In this document: one piece after another, positions 1 through 8,545 of the stretch
How the letters are laid out: the number at the start of each line of letters is the position of its first letter
Position numbering within the stretch: the first letter of the stretch is position 1
From: Phycisphaerae bacterium
GTDB lineage: Bacteria > Planctomycetota > Phycisphaerae > Phycisphaerales > UBA1924
Length of the DNA: 64,000 nt
NCBI GenBank assembly: GCA_014192545.1
Contig: BJHL01000005.1
Coordinates: 155,916 to 219,915, forward strand
Reading direction: 5' to 3'
Program-made: the position numbers and the translations under genes
The notes under the pieces: model-generated
What the model was told of the DNA's origin: nothing
The model's database searches: none
The model's input: the letters and a program-made list of their open reading frames with translations, nothing else

Positions 1-1
1 A

Positions 2-301
2 GACAACAACCAAGTTGCCGACTATCTCAGCAGCCTCAAGCGCAGCCCCGCTCTTCGCGATGTCGAACTGACGTACATCAAAGAGTCGCACGACAAGGAA
101 ATCGTCCTCCGCAAATTTGAAATGACCGCCCGTCTGCGCAACGACGTGCCCAAAGACAAACTGGGCCAAAGCATCCGCGAACTGCTCGTGACCAAGACCG
201 ACGACACCAACGACGCTAGAACCGACGCGAAAACCGACGCCAAAGCCAAAGCCGACGCCGCCGCGAAGCCCGCCGCGCCCATCGCGAAGGAGAACGAGTA
301 A
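2..301 (+). CDS. pilN: PilN-like pilus assembly protein, 3' end only
   Basis: Partial gene entering from the left edge. About 99 residues are open from base 2 to a TAA at 299-301, which overlaps the ATG of pilO (TAATG), so the two are translationally coupled. The visible part (VADYLSSLKRSPALRDVELT, then a KFEMTARL strand) resembles the C-terminal ferredoxin-like domain of PilN/GspL-type inner-membrane platform proteins. It is followed by an Asp/Lys/Ala-rich tail with near-repeated DARTDAKTDAKAKADA. The PilN call rests mainly on position directly before pilO and pilB; the N-terminal membrane segment lies outside the window. Confidence 0.7.
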   Translation, partial: DNNQVADYLSSLKRSPALRDVELTYIKESHDKEIVLRKFEMTARLRNDVPKDKLGQSIRELLVTKTDDTNDARTDAKTDAKAKADAAAKPAAPIAKENE

Positions 302-867
302 TGCAAATGAAAACCACCAACACGTTGCTCTGGATCGGCGTGGGAGTCGGCGTTCTGGGTCTGCCCATCGCCAGCTATCTCCTCGTTTTCAAGCCGCAAA
401 ATAGTGAAATCAAACGCGCCCAAGGCGACGTCGAGCACATGCGAGGCCTCCTCACCCGATTGCAGGAAGAAGCTGCCAAGAACGCCGACTTCGAGCGCGC
501 AAACCAGGAACTCGCGCAAAACATCGGCATCATCGAAGAACGCCTGCCCACCAACCAGGAAGTCGACGCCGTCGTTCGCCAAGTCAGCGACCTCGCCGTC
601 ACCGCAGGCCTCTCCAGCCCCGCCATCAAAAACAACAAGCCCCTCCCCGCCGGCCTCTACATGGAGCAACCGCTGGAAATGGAAACCAAGGGCAACTTCA
701 TCGGCTTCCACACATTCCTCGCGCAAGTCGAAAAACTCCCCCGCGTCATGCGCATCCACGACTTCAAACTCGTGGGCCAGGCAGGCGACGAAAGCGAACT
801 CAGAGCAACCTTCACGCTCAGCATCTACTACCAGGATGACGCCCGCAGCGTCGCGTCGGGCCAGTAA
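301..867 (+). CDS. pilO: PilO-like pilus/type II secretion platform protein
   Basis: 188 residues. One membrane segment lies at about residues 9-29 (LWIGVGVGVLGLPIASYLLVF), then a coiled coil at about 35-75, then an alpha/beta domain with the PilO-typical stretch FIGFHTFLAQVEKLPRVMRIHDFKLV. PilO is a bitopic inner-membrane protein that dimerises with PilN and links the cytoplasmic PilM/PilB complex to the secretin. The ATG at 301 overlaps the stop of the upstream gene; an in-frame ATG at 307 is an alternative start. The length fits the family (about 190-210). Confidence 0.85.
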   Translation: MQMKTTNTLLWIGVGVGVLGLPIASYLLVFKPQNSEIKRAQGDVEHMRGLLTRLQEEAAKNADFERANQELAQNIGIIEERLPTNQEVDAVVRQVSDLAVTAGLSSPAIKNNKPLPAGLYMEQPLEMETKGNFIGFHTFLAQVEKLPRVMRIHDFKLVGQAGDESELRATFTLSIYYQDDARSVASGQ

Positions 868-890
868 CAGCATCGCTCAGGAAACTCATC

Positions 891-1547
891 ATGGCCATGG
901 ATAACAACAACGCAGGGAAGTCAGATGTCGAACTAGGCTCGTACGCGATGCCGCGCAAGTGGACGCCTCGCCAGCCCCTCGTCATCGGTCTCACCGTCAT
1001 CGTCAGCGCCATCGCCCTCATGGGCATGCGCCAAATCGGCATGCGCAGCGCCATCGCTTTCGAAGGCGAGCAATCCACCTTCGACTTCCAAGGCGACGCA
1101 CAGCTTCAAACCCGCTACGAACGCCTGATGGCTGATCTTGGCAGCGCCAAAGACCCCCTCGACGTCGCCTTCGCCGACTTTGGCAACAGCCCCTTCGCCA
1201 TGCGCGAGGCGATCGCTCCGTTGCAGCAAGCCGTCGTCGCCAAGACCCTCGCAGGCGAATCTCCTGAGGAAGCCGCGCGTCGCACCAGCGCCGCACGCAA
1301 AACTGCGCTGCTCAACGAAGCCGGCAAACTCGTGCTGCACAGCGTGATGGGTGGTAAGCTCCCCCTTGCCCGCATCAACGACGAAACCGTCACCGTGGGC
1401 GACACCGTCGCCGAGTACTTCACCGTCGCCGAAATCGAAGGTCGCAACGTCACCATCACCGCCGATGGCGAAGCCTTCACCCTCTCGATGCAAGCTGGCA
1501 ACGTCCCACCCGCAGGCAACTCGCCCGCGCCCAAGCGCCGCCCGTAA
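891..1547 (+). CDS. PilP/GspC-like membrane protein
   Basis: 218 residues with one transmembrane helix at about residues 30-47 (PLVIGLTVIVSAIALMG). The last 55 residues (GGKLPLARINDETVTVGDTV ... VTITADGEAFTLSM) have the small beta-domain pattern seen in PilP and in the HR domain of GspC, which contact the secretin. The gene sits 23 bases after pilO and 50 before pilB, the place expected for PilP. Overall similarity cannot be tested here, so the function is inferred from the C-terminal pattern and gene order. Confidence 0.6.
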   Translation: MAMDNNNAGKSDVELGSYAMPRKWTPRQPLVIGLTVIVSAIALMGMRQIGMRSAIAFEGEQSTFDFQGDAQLQTRYERLMADLGSAKDPLDVAFADFGNSPFAMREAIAPLQQAVVAKTLAGESPEEAARRTSAARKTALLNEAGKLVLHSVMGGKLPLARINDETVTVGDTVAEYFTVAEIEGRNVTITADGEAFTLSMQAGNVPPAGNSPAPKRRP

Positions 1548-1597
1548 TTTTCTCCCGCTCCCGCTCATTCTGCCCGCCTCCGTTGGAATCCACGCAC

Positions 1598-3595
1598 ATG
1601 GCAAAGTACAACATTGACGACATTCTGAGCGAGCTTGGTGTAAGCAGCGACAAAGACACCAGTAACAAAAATGCCTCAGCAAACGTCAAAAAACACCGCA
1701 TCGACGAGAACGAAAATAGCTTCTCGCCCCTGCCCACCATGCCCGCCAACCAGCGCGCATACGGACAGCAGCCCGACGCGCCATCAACCGAAACCTCTAT
1801 CACCAAGCGCGGCAGCAGTGCGCCCGGCGTCGGCCCCGCCATGGCCGAAATCTATCGCCCCGACGAGAGCGAAGACCCCGACAAGCTACGCGAACTCGGC
1901 GAATTGCTCCTCTCTCGCAACGTCGTCACGCCCGACAAACTCTCGCAAGCAAATCAAATCATCAAAAGCAGCCCAGGCCGTCGCCTGAGCGAAATCATTC
2001 TCGAGCAAGGCGCCGACGAAACGCAGGTCATGCAAGCCCTCGCGCAGGTCAGCCACCTCACCTTCGAACACATCGACACCACCAAAGGTCTCGACGGCGG
2101 CTTCGACGGCAAGATGCTCCAACGCCTGACGCCTGAGTTCTGCAAGCAAAATCAAGTCATCCCCCTGCGCCAAGACGGCTCGCGCGTCGTCGTCGCCATC
2201 ACCCAGCCCGACAACGTCTTCCTCATCGACACCGTCAAGGAAAAGCTCGGCTGTTCCGGCATCAAGATCGTCCTGACAACCGCCAGCGACATCCGTGCCG
2301 CCATCGACCTCGTCGGCGGCCCCGTCCAGCAAGAAGTCGGCGTAGGTGAAATCCTCGCCGAAGTGCAAGAAGGCGACGTGCAGGTTGAAGAGAAGAAGGA
2401 AGCAGACGAGGCCAGCCTCGAGAAAGAGGCCAAAGAAAGTCCGGTCATCCGCTACGTCAACCACATCATTCAATTGGGCCTCCAGCAAGGCGCCAGCGAT
2501 ATTCACATCGAGCCCAGCGAAAAGAAACTCAAAGTCCGCTTCCGCATCGACGGCGAACTCTACGAAGTCCTCAACCCGCCAGTCAGCATGGGCCCCGCCA
2601 TCACCAGTCGTATCAAAATCATGGCCAACCTCGCCATCGATGAACGCCGCATTCCCCAAGACGGCCGCATCCGCGCCATGGTCAGTGGCCGCAAAATCGA
2701 CTTGCGCGTCTCCACGCTTCCTTGCTCAGGCGGCGAAAAGACCGTCATGCGTATCTTGAACGACAAGAACATCTCTGTCGATCTCGAACAACTGGGATTC
2801 GACGAAGACGCCCTCACGATCTGGAAAAAACAGATCGACGCTCCCCACGGCATCGTCCTCGTCACCGGCCCCACCGGCAGCGGTAAAACCACAACGCTCT
2901 ACGCCTCGCTACGCGCCCTCGACAAAGGCAGCATGAACATCTCGACGGTCGAAGACCCCGTCGAATACACCTTGGAAGGCGTCACGCAAACGCAAATGCA
3001 CGAGAAGATCGGCATGACCTTCTCCCTCGCGCTGCGATCCCTCCTGCGTCAAGACCCCGACGTCATTCTGCTGGGCGAAATCCGCGACCACGAAACCGCG
3101 CACATCGCCGTGCAAGCTGCTCTCACAGGCCACTTGGTGCTCAGCACCCTGCACACCAACGACGCCCCCAGCAGCATCACACGCCTGGTCAACATCGGCC
3201 TCGAACCCTTCCTCGTCGGCGCCGCCGTCAACGGCGTGCTCGCTCAGCGACTCATCCGCCGCTTGTGCAAAGAGTGCAAAGCCACCGAAGTTCCTAGCGA
3301 AGAAATGGCCGAGTTCCTCAGCATGCAAGGCCTGCCCAACGATTCAATCTGGGCCTCGCGCGGGTGCGATAAATGCCGCAAAACCGGCTATTCCGGTCGT
3401 GTGGGCATTTACGAAATGCTCGTGATTGACGATGCCCTGCGCGATGTTATCGCTCGCAATCCCAACGTCGCAGAATTCCGCCGTCTCTGCATCGAACGCG
3501 GCATGGTCACGCTCCGTCAAGACGGTCTGCGCAAGGTCGCTAACGGTTTGACCACAGTTTCTGAAGTGCTTCGTGTCACCGAAGGCGCACACTAA
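1598..3595 (+). CDS. pilB: PilB/GspE pilus assembly ATPase
   Basis: 665 residues, a hexameric cytoplasmic ATPase powering pilus extension or type II secretion. An N-terminal GspE N1/MshEN-type domain lies at about residues 95-215. The motor domain has Walker A GPTGSGKTT (about 424), an Asp box, Walker B LLGEIRD (about 490) and the His box GHLVLSTLHTND. A zinc-binding tetracysteine follows: CKEC near 556 and CDKC near 589, then TGYSGRVGIYEM. I chose the ATG at 1598 (MAKYNIDDIL); a TTG at 1583 adds five residues without support. It is the last gene of the operon that starts before the window. Confidence 0.93.
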   Translation: MAKYNIDDILSELGVSSDKDTSNKNASANVKKHRIDENENSFSPLPTMPANQRAYGQQPDAPSTETSITKRGSSAPGVGPAMAEIYRPDESEDPDKLRELGELLLSRNVVTPDKLSQANQIIKSSPGRRLSEIILEQGADETQVMQALAQVSHLTFEHIDTTKGLDGGFDGKMLQRLTPEFCKQNQVIPLRQDGSRVVVAITQPDNVFLIDTVKEKLGCSGIKIVLTTASDIRAAIDLVGGPVQQEVGVGEILAEVQEGDVQVEEKKEADEASLEKEAKESPVIRYVNHIIQLGLQQGASDIHIEPSEKKLKVRFRIDGELYEVLNPPVSMGPAITSRIKIMANLAIDERRIPQDGRIRAMVSGRKIDLRVSTLPCSGGEKTVMRILNDKNISVDLEQLGFDEDALTIWKKQIDAPHGIVLVTGPTGSGKTTTLYASLRALDKGSMNISTVEDPVEYTLEGVTQTQMHEKIGMTFSLALRSLLRQDPDVILLGEIRDHETAHIAVQAALTGHLVLSTLHTNDAPSSITRLVNIGLEPFLVGAAVNGVLAQRLIRRLCKECKATEVPSEEMAEFLSMQGLPNDSIWASRGCDKCRKTGYSGRVGIYEMLVIDDALRDVIARNPNVAEFRRLCIERGMVTLRQDGLRKVANGLTTVSEVLRVTEGAH

Positions 3596-3653
3596 TCCGA
3601 TACTTTATCTGTACTCGAAAGGCCGTGTGGCCTTCCGAGCGGGAGGATTCTCT

Positions 3654-4472
3654 GTGATTGATCGTCATGCCGCTAAACTCATCGCCGCCGCAGGTATCGT
3701 CGCGCTCGCAGGCAATGCCGCAACCGCCAACGATTCCAAAGTCGCCGCACCTGCTCACGATCACGAGGCCCACAATACGCGCGTCCTCGCCGAAGACGCC
3801 CATGCCCGCAAGGCTGATAAATCTCCCGCCAAGCAAGCAGCCAAAGCGGTCGCGTCAAAGGCCAGCACCACCAAACCGACGCAACTCGCAAAGTCTTCGA
3901 GTACACCCCCGCAGCAAGCCAGCCCACAAGCCATCCGCGCAAAGTCCCCATCCGCGGCCGCTTCGCCCACCAACTCGCGCCGCCTCTTCATCACCAGCGC
4001 CAACAGCGCGATGCGTGACAAATCCGCCGTCGCCACGCCCGCCGTGCAACCTCGCACCGCCCCCGCCGGCCCAGCCCTCGCGCAAGCAGGCATGCCCAAA
4101 GCCATCAGCAAAGCGACCAACGTGAAAGCCGCGAGCGCCGCAGCACCCGCAGCCAAACCCGCCAGCAGCCCGGCATCAAAAATCGCCAGCAAAGAAATCA
4201 CCCACTCCAGCAAGCAACTCGCCCAAGGCCGCAGTGTCACTCGCAGCAGCGACAACATGCGCAACTCTCGTTCCATCGGCATTACCAGCCAGCAAGTGCG
4301 CGAAGGCCAGGAAGTCACGCGATCCTCCAAGCAAATGCGTGAAAATGCCCCACAGCCCACACGCTCGTCCGCTCTCCGCGCCAGCGCAGATCGCCCGCAG
4401 CTCGAAGTCACCGGCACCCGCGACCGCGCCCCCACCCGCATCGTCATCCGCAGCGCCAACGCCCGCGGCTGA
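3654..4472 (+). CDS. exported Ala/Ser/Lys-rich low-complexity protein
   Basis: 272 residues. The start is GTG at 3654, decided by GGGAGG seven bases upstream (3641-3646); an in-frame GTG at 3573 would overlap pilB and lacks such a site. The N-terminus is a plausible signal peptide (KLIAAAGIVALAGNAATA, cleavage near residue 25). The rest is disordered, Ala/Lys/Ser/Pro-rich, with recurring elements such as EVTRSSKQMREN, SVTRSSDNMRN and SITSQQVREGQ near the C-terminus. No enzymatic motif is visible and no family is recognised. A strong terminator follows at 4551-4577. Confidence 0.7.
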   Translation: MIDRHAAKLIAAAGIVALAGNAATANDSKVAAPAHDHEAHNTRVLAEDAHARKADKSPAKQAAKAVASKASTTKPTQLAKSSSTPPQQASPQAIRAKSPSAAASPTNSRRLFITSANSAMRDKSAVATPAVQPRTAPAGPALAQAGMPKAISKATNVKAASAAAPAAKPASSPASKIASKEITHSSKQLAQGRSVTRSSDNMRNSRSIGITSQQVREGQEVTRSSKQMRENAPQPTRSSALRASADRPQLEVTGTRDRAPTRIVIRSANARG

Positions 4473-4475
4473 CCT

Positions 4476-4518
4476 TCCCCCGACGCCGGACCTGAGGCTC
4501 CGCGAAAGTCCGGATCGC
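4476..4518 (+). repeat. GC-rich hairpin repeat, copy 1
   Basis: An approximately 40-base sequence shared with 5603-5645 and differing at a few positions. It forms a hairpin: CCGGACCT near 4487 pairs imperfectly with AAGTCCGG near 4506. Both copies lie directly after a stop codon and just before a separate intrinsic terminator, so they look like a conserved 3'-UTR module. The gene-free stretch 4473-4776 holds only this element, the terminator and the 5' leader of the next gene. Confidence 0.7.
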
Positions 4519-4550
4519 ACTGCCAAAAACATCCAACACCCCGCACCCAA

Positions 4551-4577
4551 GCCCGCGCCTCACGCGGGCCTTTTCTT
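4551..4577 (+). terminator. intrinsic terminator
   Basis: GCCCGCG and CGCGGGC pair around a five-base loop (4551-4569) and are followed by a T-rich run (CTTTTCTTTC). It ends transcription of the pilus operon and the exported protein gene. Confidence 0.85.
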
Positions 4578-4776
4578 TCTCCACACACAACCTACCTCCA
4601 CCCCTGTCAAGTCACTCCCACTCAAACCTTGCGCATCTTCACACCACCGTTCCGTCTATACCGCTCACGCAGCCCACCTCCAGCACGAAAACACAAACGC
4701 GTGTTCTCTGCCCTTGATTTCTTTTCGATGTTTAACACATCGCGTGACTTCCGCGCGGCACCACAGGGACTTTCGT

Positions 4777-5592
4777 ATGCCCCACATGCCCCAAGAACCC
4801 GAAGCCTTCGCCGAATGTGTCGCGGACATGCTCCGCCGACTCCAGCCCGACTACGCCGTCGATCTCGTCGGCCCGCGCGAACTTCTCGTCAATGGCCGCC
4901 GCCTTGACCTCGAAAATCTCTACCGCATGGTCAACCACGAACCATCACGCGGCACCGAAATCGTCGAGCACTACCTCGAACAACTCTTCGCCGGCGAAGC
5001 CATTCAACTGGGCACCATGAGCTTCGACTTCGCCAAGCCCCGCATCATGCCGCGCATCCAGCCCGAAACCATCTTCGAGCACCTCTCGCGCGAACAAGTC
5101 GCCCACGTCCCTTTCGTCAACGACACCGTCGTCGTCTTCGTCACCGATCTTCCCCACATGACCGTCAGCATCACCACCGAGCAGCTCATCCGCTGGAAGG
5201 TCGACATCGACGCCATCGAAGAAATCGCTCGCGAAAACCTCGATCGCTACGCCCCCGAGCTCGAAGTCCAAATCGTCGAAAGCAAAGAAGGTGGCAAAGC
5301 CGCCATCCTGGGCCAACACGACGGCTACGACGCCGCTCGCTTGCTGCTCACAGGCCTGCACGATCGCCTCGCCAACCAGCTCGGCGGCGACTTCTACGCC
5401 GCCATCCCCGCCCGCGACATGTTCGTCGCCTTCAGCCTCGCCCCCGACCCCTTCCTCAAACGCCTCCGCGACCGCGTCACCAGCGACTACAAACGCCTCC
5501 CCTACCCCATCTGCTCCGACTTCTTCTACGTCACCCGCGACGGCGTCTGCGGCACCAAACCCGAAGTCCTCGAACGCGGCGAAGCCGCCTGA
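4777..5592 (+). CDS. DUF1444 family protein
   Basis: 271 residues. The sequence matches the pattern of DUF1444 (YtpQ-like) proteins: an N-terminal helical part, LVNGRRLDLENLYRMV, a central PRIMPRIQPETIF followed by the VPFVNDTVVVFVTDLPHMTVSIT strand region, and a C-terminal GYDAARLLL/RDMFVAFSL segment. The biochemical role of the family is unknown. It is cytoplasmic with no signal peptide. Start ATG at 4777; the reading frame is open well upstream, but that part overlaps the preceding terminator. It is followed by the second hairpin repeat and a terminator. Confidence 0.8.
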   Translation: MPHMPQEPEAFAECVADMLRRLQPDYAVDLVGPRELLVNGRRLDLENLYRMVNHEPSRGTEIVEHYLEQLFAGEAIQLGTMSFDFAKPRIMPRIQPETIFEHLSREQVAHVPFVNDTVVVFVTDLPHMTVSITTEQLIRWKVDIDAIEEIARENLDRYAPELEVQIVESKEGGKAAILGQHDGYDAARLLLTGLHDRLANQLGGDFYAAIPARDMFVAFSLAPDPFLKRLRDRVTSDYKRLPYPICSDFFYVTRDGVCGTKPEVLERGEAA

Positions 5593-5602
5593 TTCGGACC
5601 CA

Positions 5603-5645
5603 CTCCCGACGCCGGACCTGAGGCCCTGCGAAGGTCCGGATCGAA
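5603..5645 (+). repeat. GC-rich hairpin repeat, copy 2
   Basis: Second copy of the element at 4476-4518. Here the stem is a perfect eight base pairs: CCGGACCT pairs with AGGTCCGG. It begins about ten bases after the stop of the DUF1444 gene and is followed at 5677-5704 by a CGCGCG...CGCGCG hairpin with TTTT, an intrinsic terminator. Confidence 0.7.
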
Positions 5646-5676
5646 CCCACAAAAAATTCCCGACCCCCACCCCACG

Positions 5677-5704
5677 CGCGACCCAACCCCTCGCGCGTTT
5701 TCCA
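5677..5704 (+). terminator. intrinsic terminator
   Basis: CGCGCGA and TCGCGCG pair around a roughly ten-base loop and are followed by TTTT. It is placed after the DUF1444 gene and the hairpin repeat. Confidence 0.7.
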
Positions 5705-5749
5705 TTCCCACCCTCAACCCCACCGCGCCCCAACTCGTATCTTTCCCCC

Positions 5750-7543
5750 ATGGGGATCGCACACATCACACTCTTCCTGCTCGCACTCCTCCTCACCACC
5801 TGGGGCACTAGCCTCATCCTCCGAGCACTCGCCACCAAACTCGCTTCTCTCCGCCGCACGCCGCCCCTCTCCTGGATGTTCCGCGGCAACAGCATCTGGG
5901 ACCCCAAACCCGAATCCATCGGCACCCCGCGCGCCAGCCTCACCACGCTCTTGGGCATCGCCGCCGCCCTCATTGGCGTCGCCTGCTTCACCTTCCGCAA
6001 CAAGCTCGACGTCGAACGCGAAACAACCCAAGGCGACATGCTCACCTCAGGCCTCGCAGGCCTGCTCCTCTCCGCCGCTCTCGCCGCACTGCTGACTGGC
6101 CTCTTCGCCGACCGCTCCGCAGGCCGCAAACGCTGCCCCAAATGCTGGTACGACATGCAAGGCCAGTTAAGCCGCCAATGCCCCGAATGCGGCCACACGA
6201 CAAAGCACGAAAAGCACTTCTTCCGCACCCGCCGCAGCAAAGGCATGCTCGCCCTCGCCTGCCTCCTCGTGCTCCTCGCCGCCCTCCCCCGCGCCATCAT
6301 GGGCTACCGCGCCAACGGCTGGATGGGCGCAACCCCCACCTGGGCCATGATCGTCTTCATCGAACAGTTTCCCCAACCCTGGATCGTCCCCACGGGTCTG
6401 GGCGAGCGTTTCGGAACCCTGGGAGACAGAGCCGAGCGGCTCGATCCCATCAATCAATGGCTGCTAATCCGTACCACCCGAAACGACGTCCTCACCACGA
6501 TCCGATCACAGCTTACAAACACAACAGGCACTCCCGTTTCGAATACCCAGTCATTACTCAACACGAGTCCATCGCTAGGTGGCAAGCTCACATACGACCC
6601 GATAGTTGTAGATGCCATGGATCGCCGCTACCGCGAGCTAATCGCAAATTGGCCGACATCAGGTGACGTTGACACATCCATCGATGAAGCAGAACTAGGT
6701 TGCTTGGTTGGATATCTGATGTCCCTGCGCGTCAGTGCCGTCGCAGGACCGAGCGCTCCCCGCATTCCGACCACGATCGTCCGAAGTGCTTTGCTCCGCC
6801 GTCGCACCGGTAACACTGTTGCCGACTGGTACACAACTAACATTTTCCTCGCGCCGATGCAAGAACCAACGGAAGTTTCCGCCGAGTTTCTCGCCGCATT
6901 TGATCAAAACGCGAAGGACGCACTTACGACCTCAATTGTGAGCCGAATGTTCGCCGAGTTCTTGCGTCGAAATGAAGAGCAGTTGCCGGCAATTCACGCC
7001 TACTTGCGCGACAATACCCACCCCGGAAGGTCAGGAGTTCTTTACGGATTCTACCAGTTGAAAGGCCAAGTGCTGCCGCCGCGAGAACTCTTGGACACGC
7101 TGCTAGTCGATTCTGACACCCGCGTCGTCATCGCCGCGATCGGTCTCGATTCGTACGACTCCGGCAAACCCCTCGACCAATCACCAAAACGTTGCCAGCA
7201 GCTCGCCGACATATACAACACCATCGGTATGCCCGATCGCGCTGCGTGGACCGTACTGCTCAGCACCAATTGGAAACACGCCGATTTCACGCCGGGCCTC
7301 ATCCGCGATCTCGCGAGCACAGACATCTCGACCGCATACGACGCACTGCGTTACTTCACTGCAAATCCCTCGACCGACCCGCGACTCTTCGAACCTCTCC
7401 GCGCATTTCTCCGCCACCCTCAAATCTCGCATACATCCCCCGATGCACTTCGACTCATTCTCGCCATCGATCCCACCTACGACCCCACCGCACCCGAAAA
7501 CGCGACGCTCCCCGACCCTCGCTTCGTTCCGACGCCACGCTGA
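5750..7543 (+). CDS. multi-pass membrane protein with zinc ribbon, function unknown
   Basis: 597 residues. An N-terminal helix (GIAHITLFLLALLLTTWGTS), two further membrane segments around residues 65-80 and 98-121, then a zinc ribbon CPKCWYDMQG...CPECGH at about residues 129-148, then another membrane segment (GMLALACLLVLLAALPRAIMG). The C-terminal ~380 residues are soluble and helical, with a HEAT-like feel but no recognisable motif. CPKCWYDM-type ribbons between membrane helices are, from memory, common in planctomycete hypothetical proteins. Start ATG at 5750; the frame is open further upstream but is not coding-like there. Confidence 0.7.
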   Translation: MGIAHITLFLLALLLTTWGTSLILRALATKLASLRRTPPLSWMFRGNSIWDPKPESIGTPRASLTTLLGIAAALIGVACFTFRNKLDVERETTQGDMLTSGLAGLLLSAALAALLTGLFADRSAGRKRCPKCWYDMQGQLSRQCPECGHTTKHEKHFFRTRRSKGMLALACLLVLLAALPRAIMGYRANGWMGATPTWAMIVFIEQFPQPWIVPTGLGERFGTLGDRAERLDPINQWLLIRTTRNDVLTTIRSQLTNTTGTPVSNTQSLLNTSPSLGGKLTYDPIVVDAMDRRYRELIANWPTSGDVDTSIDEAELGCLVGYLMSLRVSAVAGPSAPRIPTTIVRSALLRRRTGNTVADWYTTNIFLAPMQEPTEVSAEFLAAFDQNAKDALTTSIVSRMFAEFLRRNEEQLPAIHAYLRDNTHPGRSGVLYGFYQLKGQVLPPRELLDTLLVDSDTRVVIAAIGLDSYDSGKPLDQSPKRCQQLADIYNTIGMPDRAAWTVLLSTNWKHADFTPGLIRDLASTDISTAYDALRYFTANPSTDPRLFEPLRAFLRHPQISHTSPDALRLILAIDPTYDPTAPENATLPDPRFVPTPR

Positions 7544-7558
7544 TTTTATCACCCGCCC

Positions 7559-8434
7559 CTACCCCTTAATCTCCGTCCTCACATCCCACAACTCCGGAAA
7601 CATCCGGTCCTCCGCAATCTGCGCCAAGTACTTCACCCCCGCCGTGCCGCCCGTGCCGCGCTTGTGACCGATGATCCGCTCCACCGTCTTCAAGTGCCGG
7701 AACCGAAACAGAATGTGCGACTCATCAATGTCCACCAGTTTCTCAGCAAGCTCATAAAAATCCCAATACTGCTGCGGGTTCTCATACACCGCCTTCCAAA
7801 TCTGCAGCACCTCTTCGTTTGACTCATACGTCTTGGTCACATCGCGCTCCAGCACACTCGCCGGCACCTTGAACCCGCGCCGTGCCAAGTGCCGCAAGCA
7901 TTCGTCATACAGCGTCGGCGCCTCCAGCGTGCGCTTCACCATCGCATAAATCTCCGGCTTGTGCGCAAACACCGCCACCATCCGCTCATCCTTGCGACCC
8001 AGAATGAACTCAATCATCCGATTTTGGTAACTCTGAATCCCACTCGCCGGCCCCAGTAAATGCCGGAACTTCACGTACTCACTCGGAGTCAGCGTCGCCA
8101 GCACGCCCCATTGCTGCGTAAGCAACTGCTGAATGTGCTTCACCCGCGCAAAAATCTTGAACGTCGGCTCCAGCTCATCCCGCCGAATCAGCATCAGCGC
8201 CTCTTCCAACTCATGCACAATCAGCTTGAACCACAGCTCCGACGTCTGATGCTGAATGATGAACAGCATCTCATCATGATGCGTCGAAAGCGGCTTCTGC
8301 GCACTCAGCACCTGCCCCAGCGACAAATAGCCGTCATAGTCCAGCTTGTTCGCCAGGTCCGTCGTCATCCCGCTCGCATCTGCGGCGTGATATGAACTGC
8401 TTCGAGTAGTGGGGGACTTTCCTTCGCCGTGCAT
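7559..8434 (-). CDS. kynA: tryptophan 2,3-dioxygenase
   Basis: 291 residues. A haem enzyme converting L-tryptophan to N-formylkynurenine, the first step of the kynurenine pathway. Family signatures are [18 protein letters not shown] near the N-terminus and [26 protein letters not shown] at the C-terminus, which carries the proximal haem histidine. Start taken at ATG 8434 (MHGEGKSP); a start at 8369 (MTTDLANKL) is also possible. The frame runs on upstream through a tandem repeat that would add only low-complexity residues. No other kynurenine-pathway gene is visible nearby. Confidence 0.93.
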   Translation of the reverse strand: MHGEGKSPTTRSSSYHAADASGMTTDLANKLDYDGYLSLGQVLSAQKPLSTHHDEMLFIIQHQTSELWFKLIVHELEEALMLIRRDELEPTFKIFARVKHIQQLLTQQWGVLATLTPSEYVKFRHLLGPASGIQSYQNRMIEFILGRKDERMVAVFAHKPEIYAMVKRTLEAPTLYDECLRHLARRGFKVPASVLERDVTKTYESNEEVLQIWKAVYENPQQYWDFYELAEKLVDIDESHILFRFRHLKTVERIIGHKRGTGGTAGVKYLAQIAEDRMFPELWDVRTEIKG

Positions 8435-8452
8435 CCCACGAGCGTAGCGACC

Positions 8453-8543
8453 TCCCCAGTCCCCGCTCCCCGTTCCCCACTCCCCGTTCCCCACTCCCTG
8501 TTCCCCACTCCCCGTTCCCCACTCCCCGTTCTCTGTTCTCCGC
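8453..8543. repeat. 14-bp tandem repeat tract
   Basis: About five direct copies of a 14-base unit (CCCCGTTCCCCACT, with C/T variants) fill the gap between the starts and ends of the two flanking minus-strand genes. The opposite strand reads as GGGGAACGGGGAGT-type units, the same lexicon as the arms at 27126-27239, 55014-55142 and 63655-63698. No complementary second arm is seen here. Confidence 0.85.
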
Positions 8544-8545
8544 CC

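Noticed and set aside
8453..8543. CRISPR-like array
   Set aside because: Units are 14 bp direct repeats without unique spacers, and no cas gene is present.
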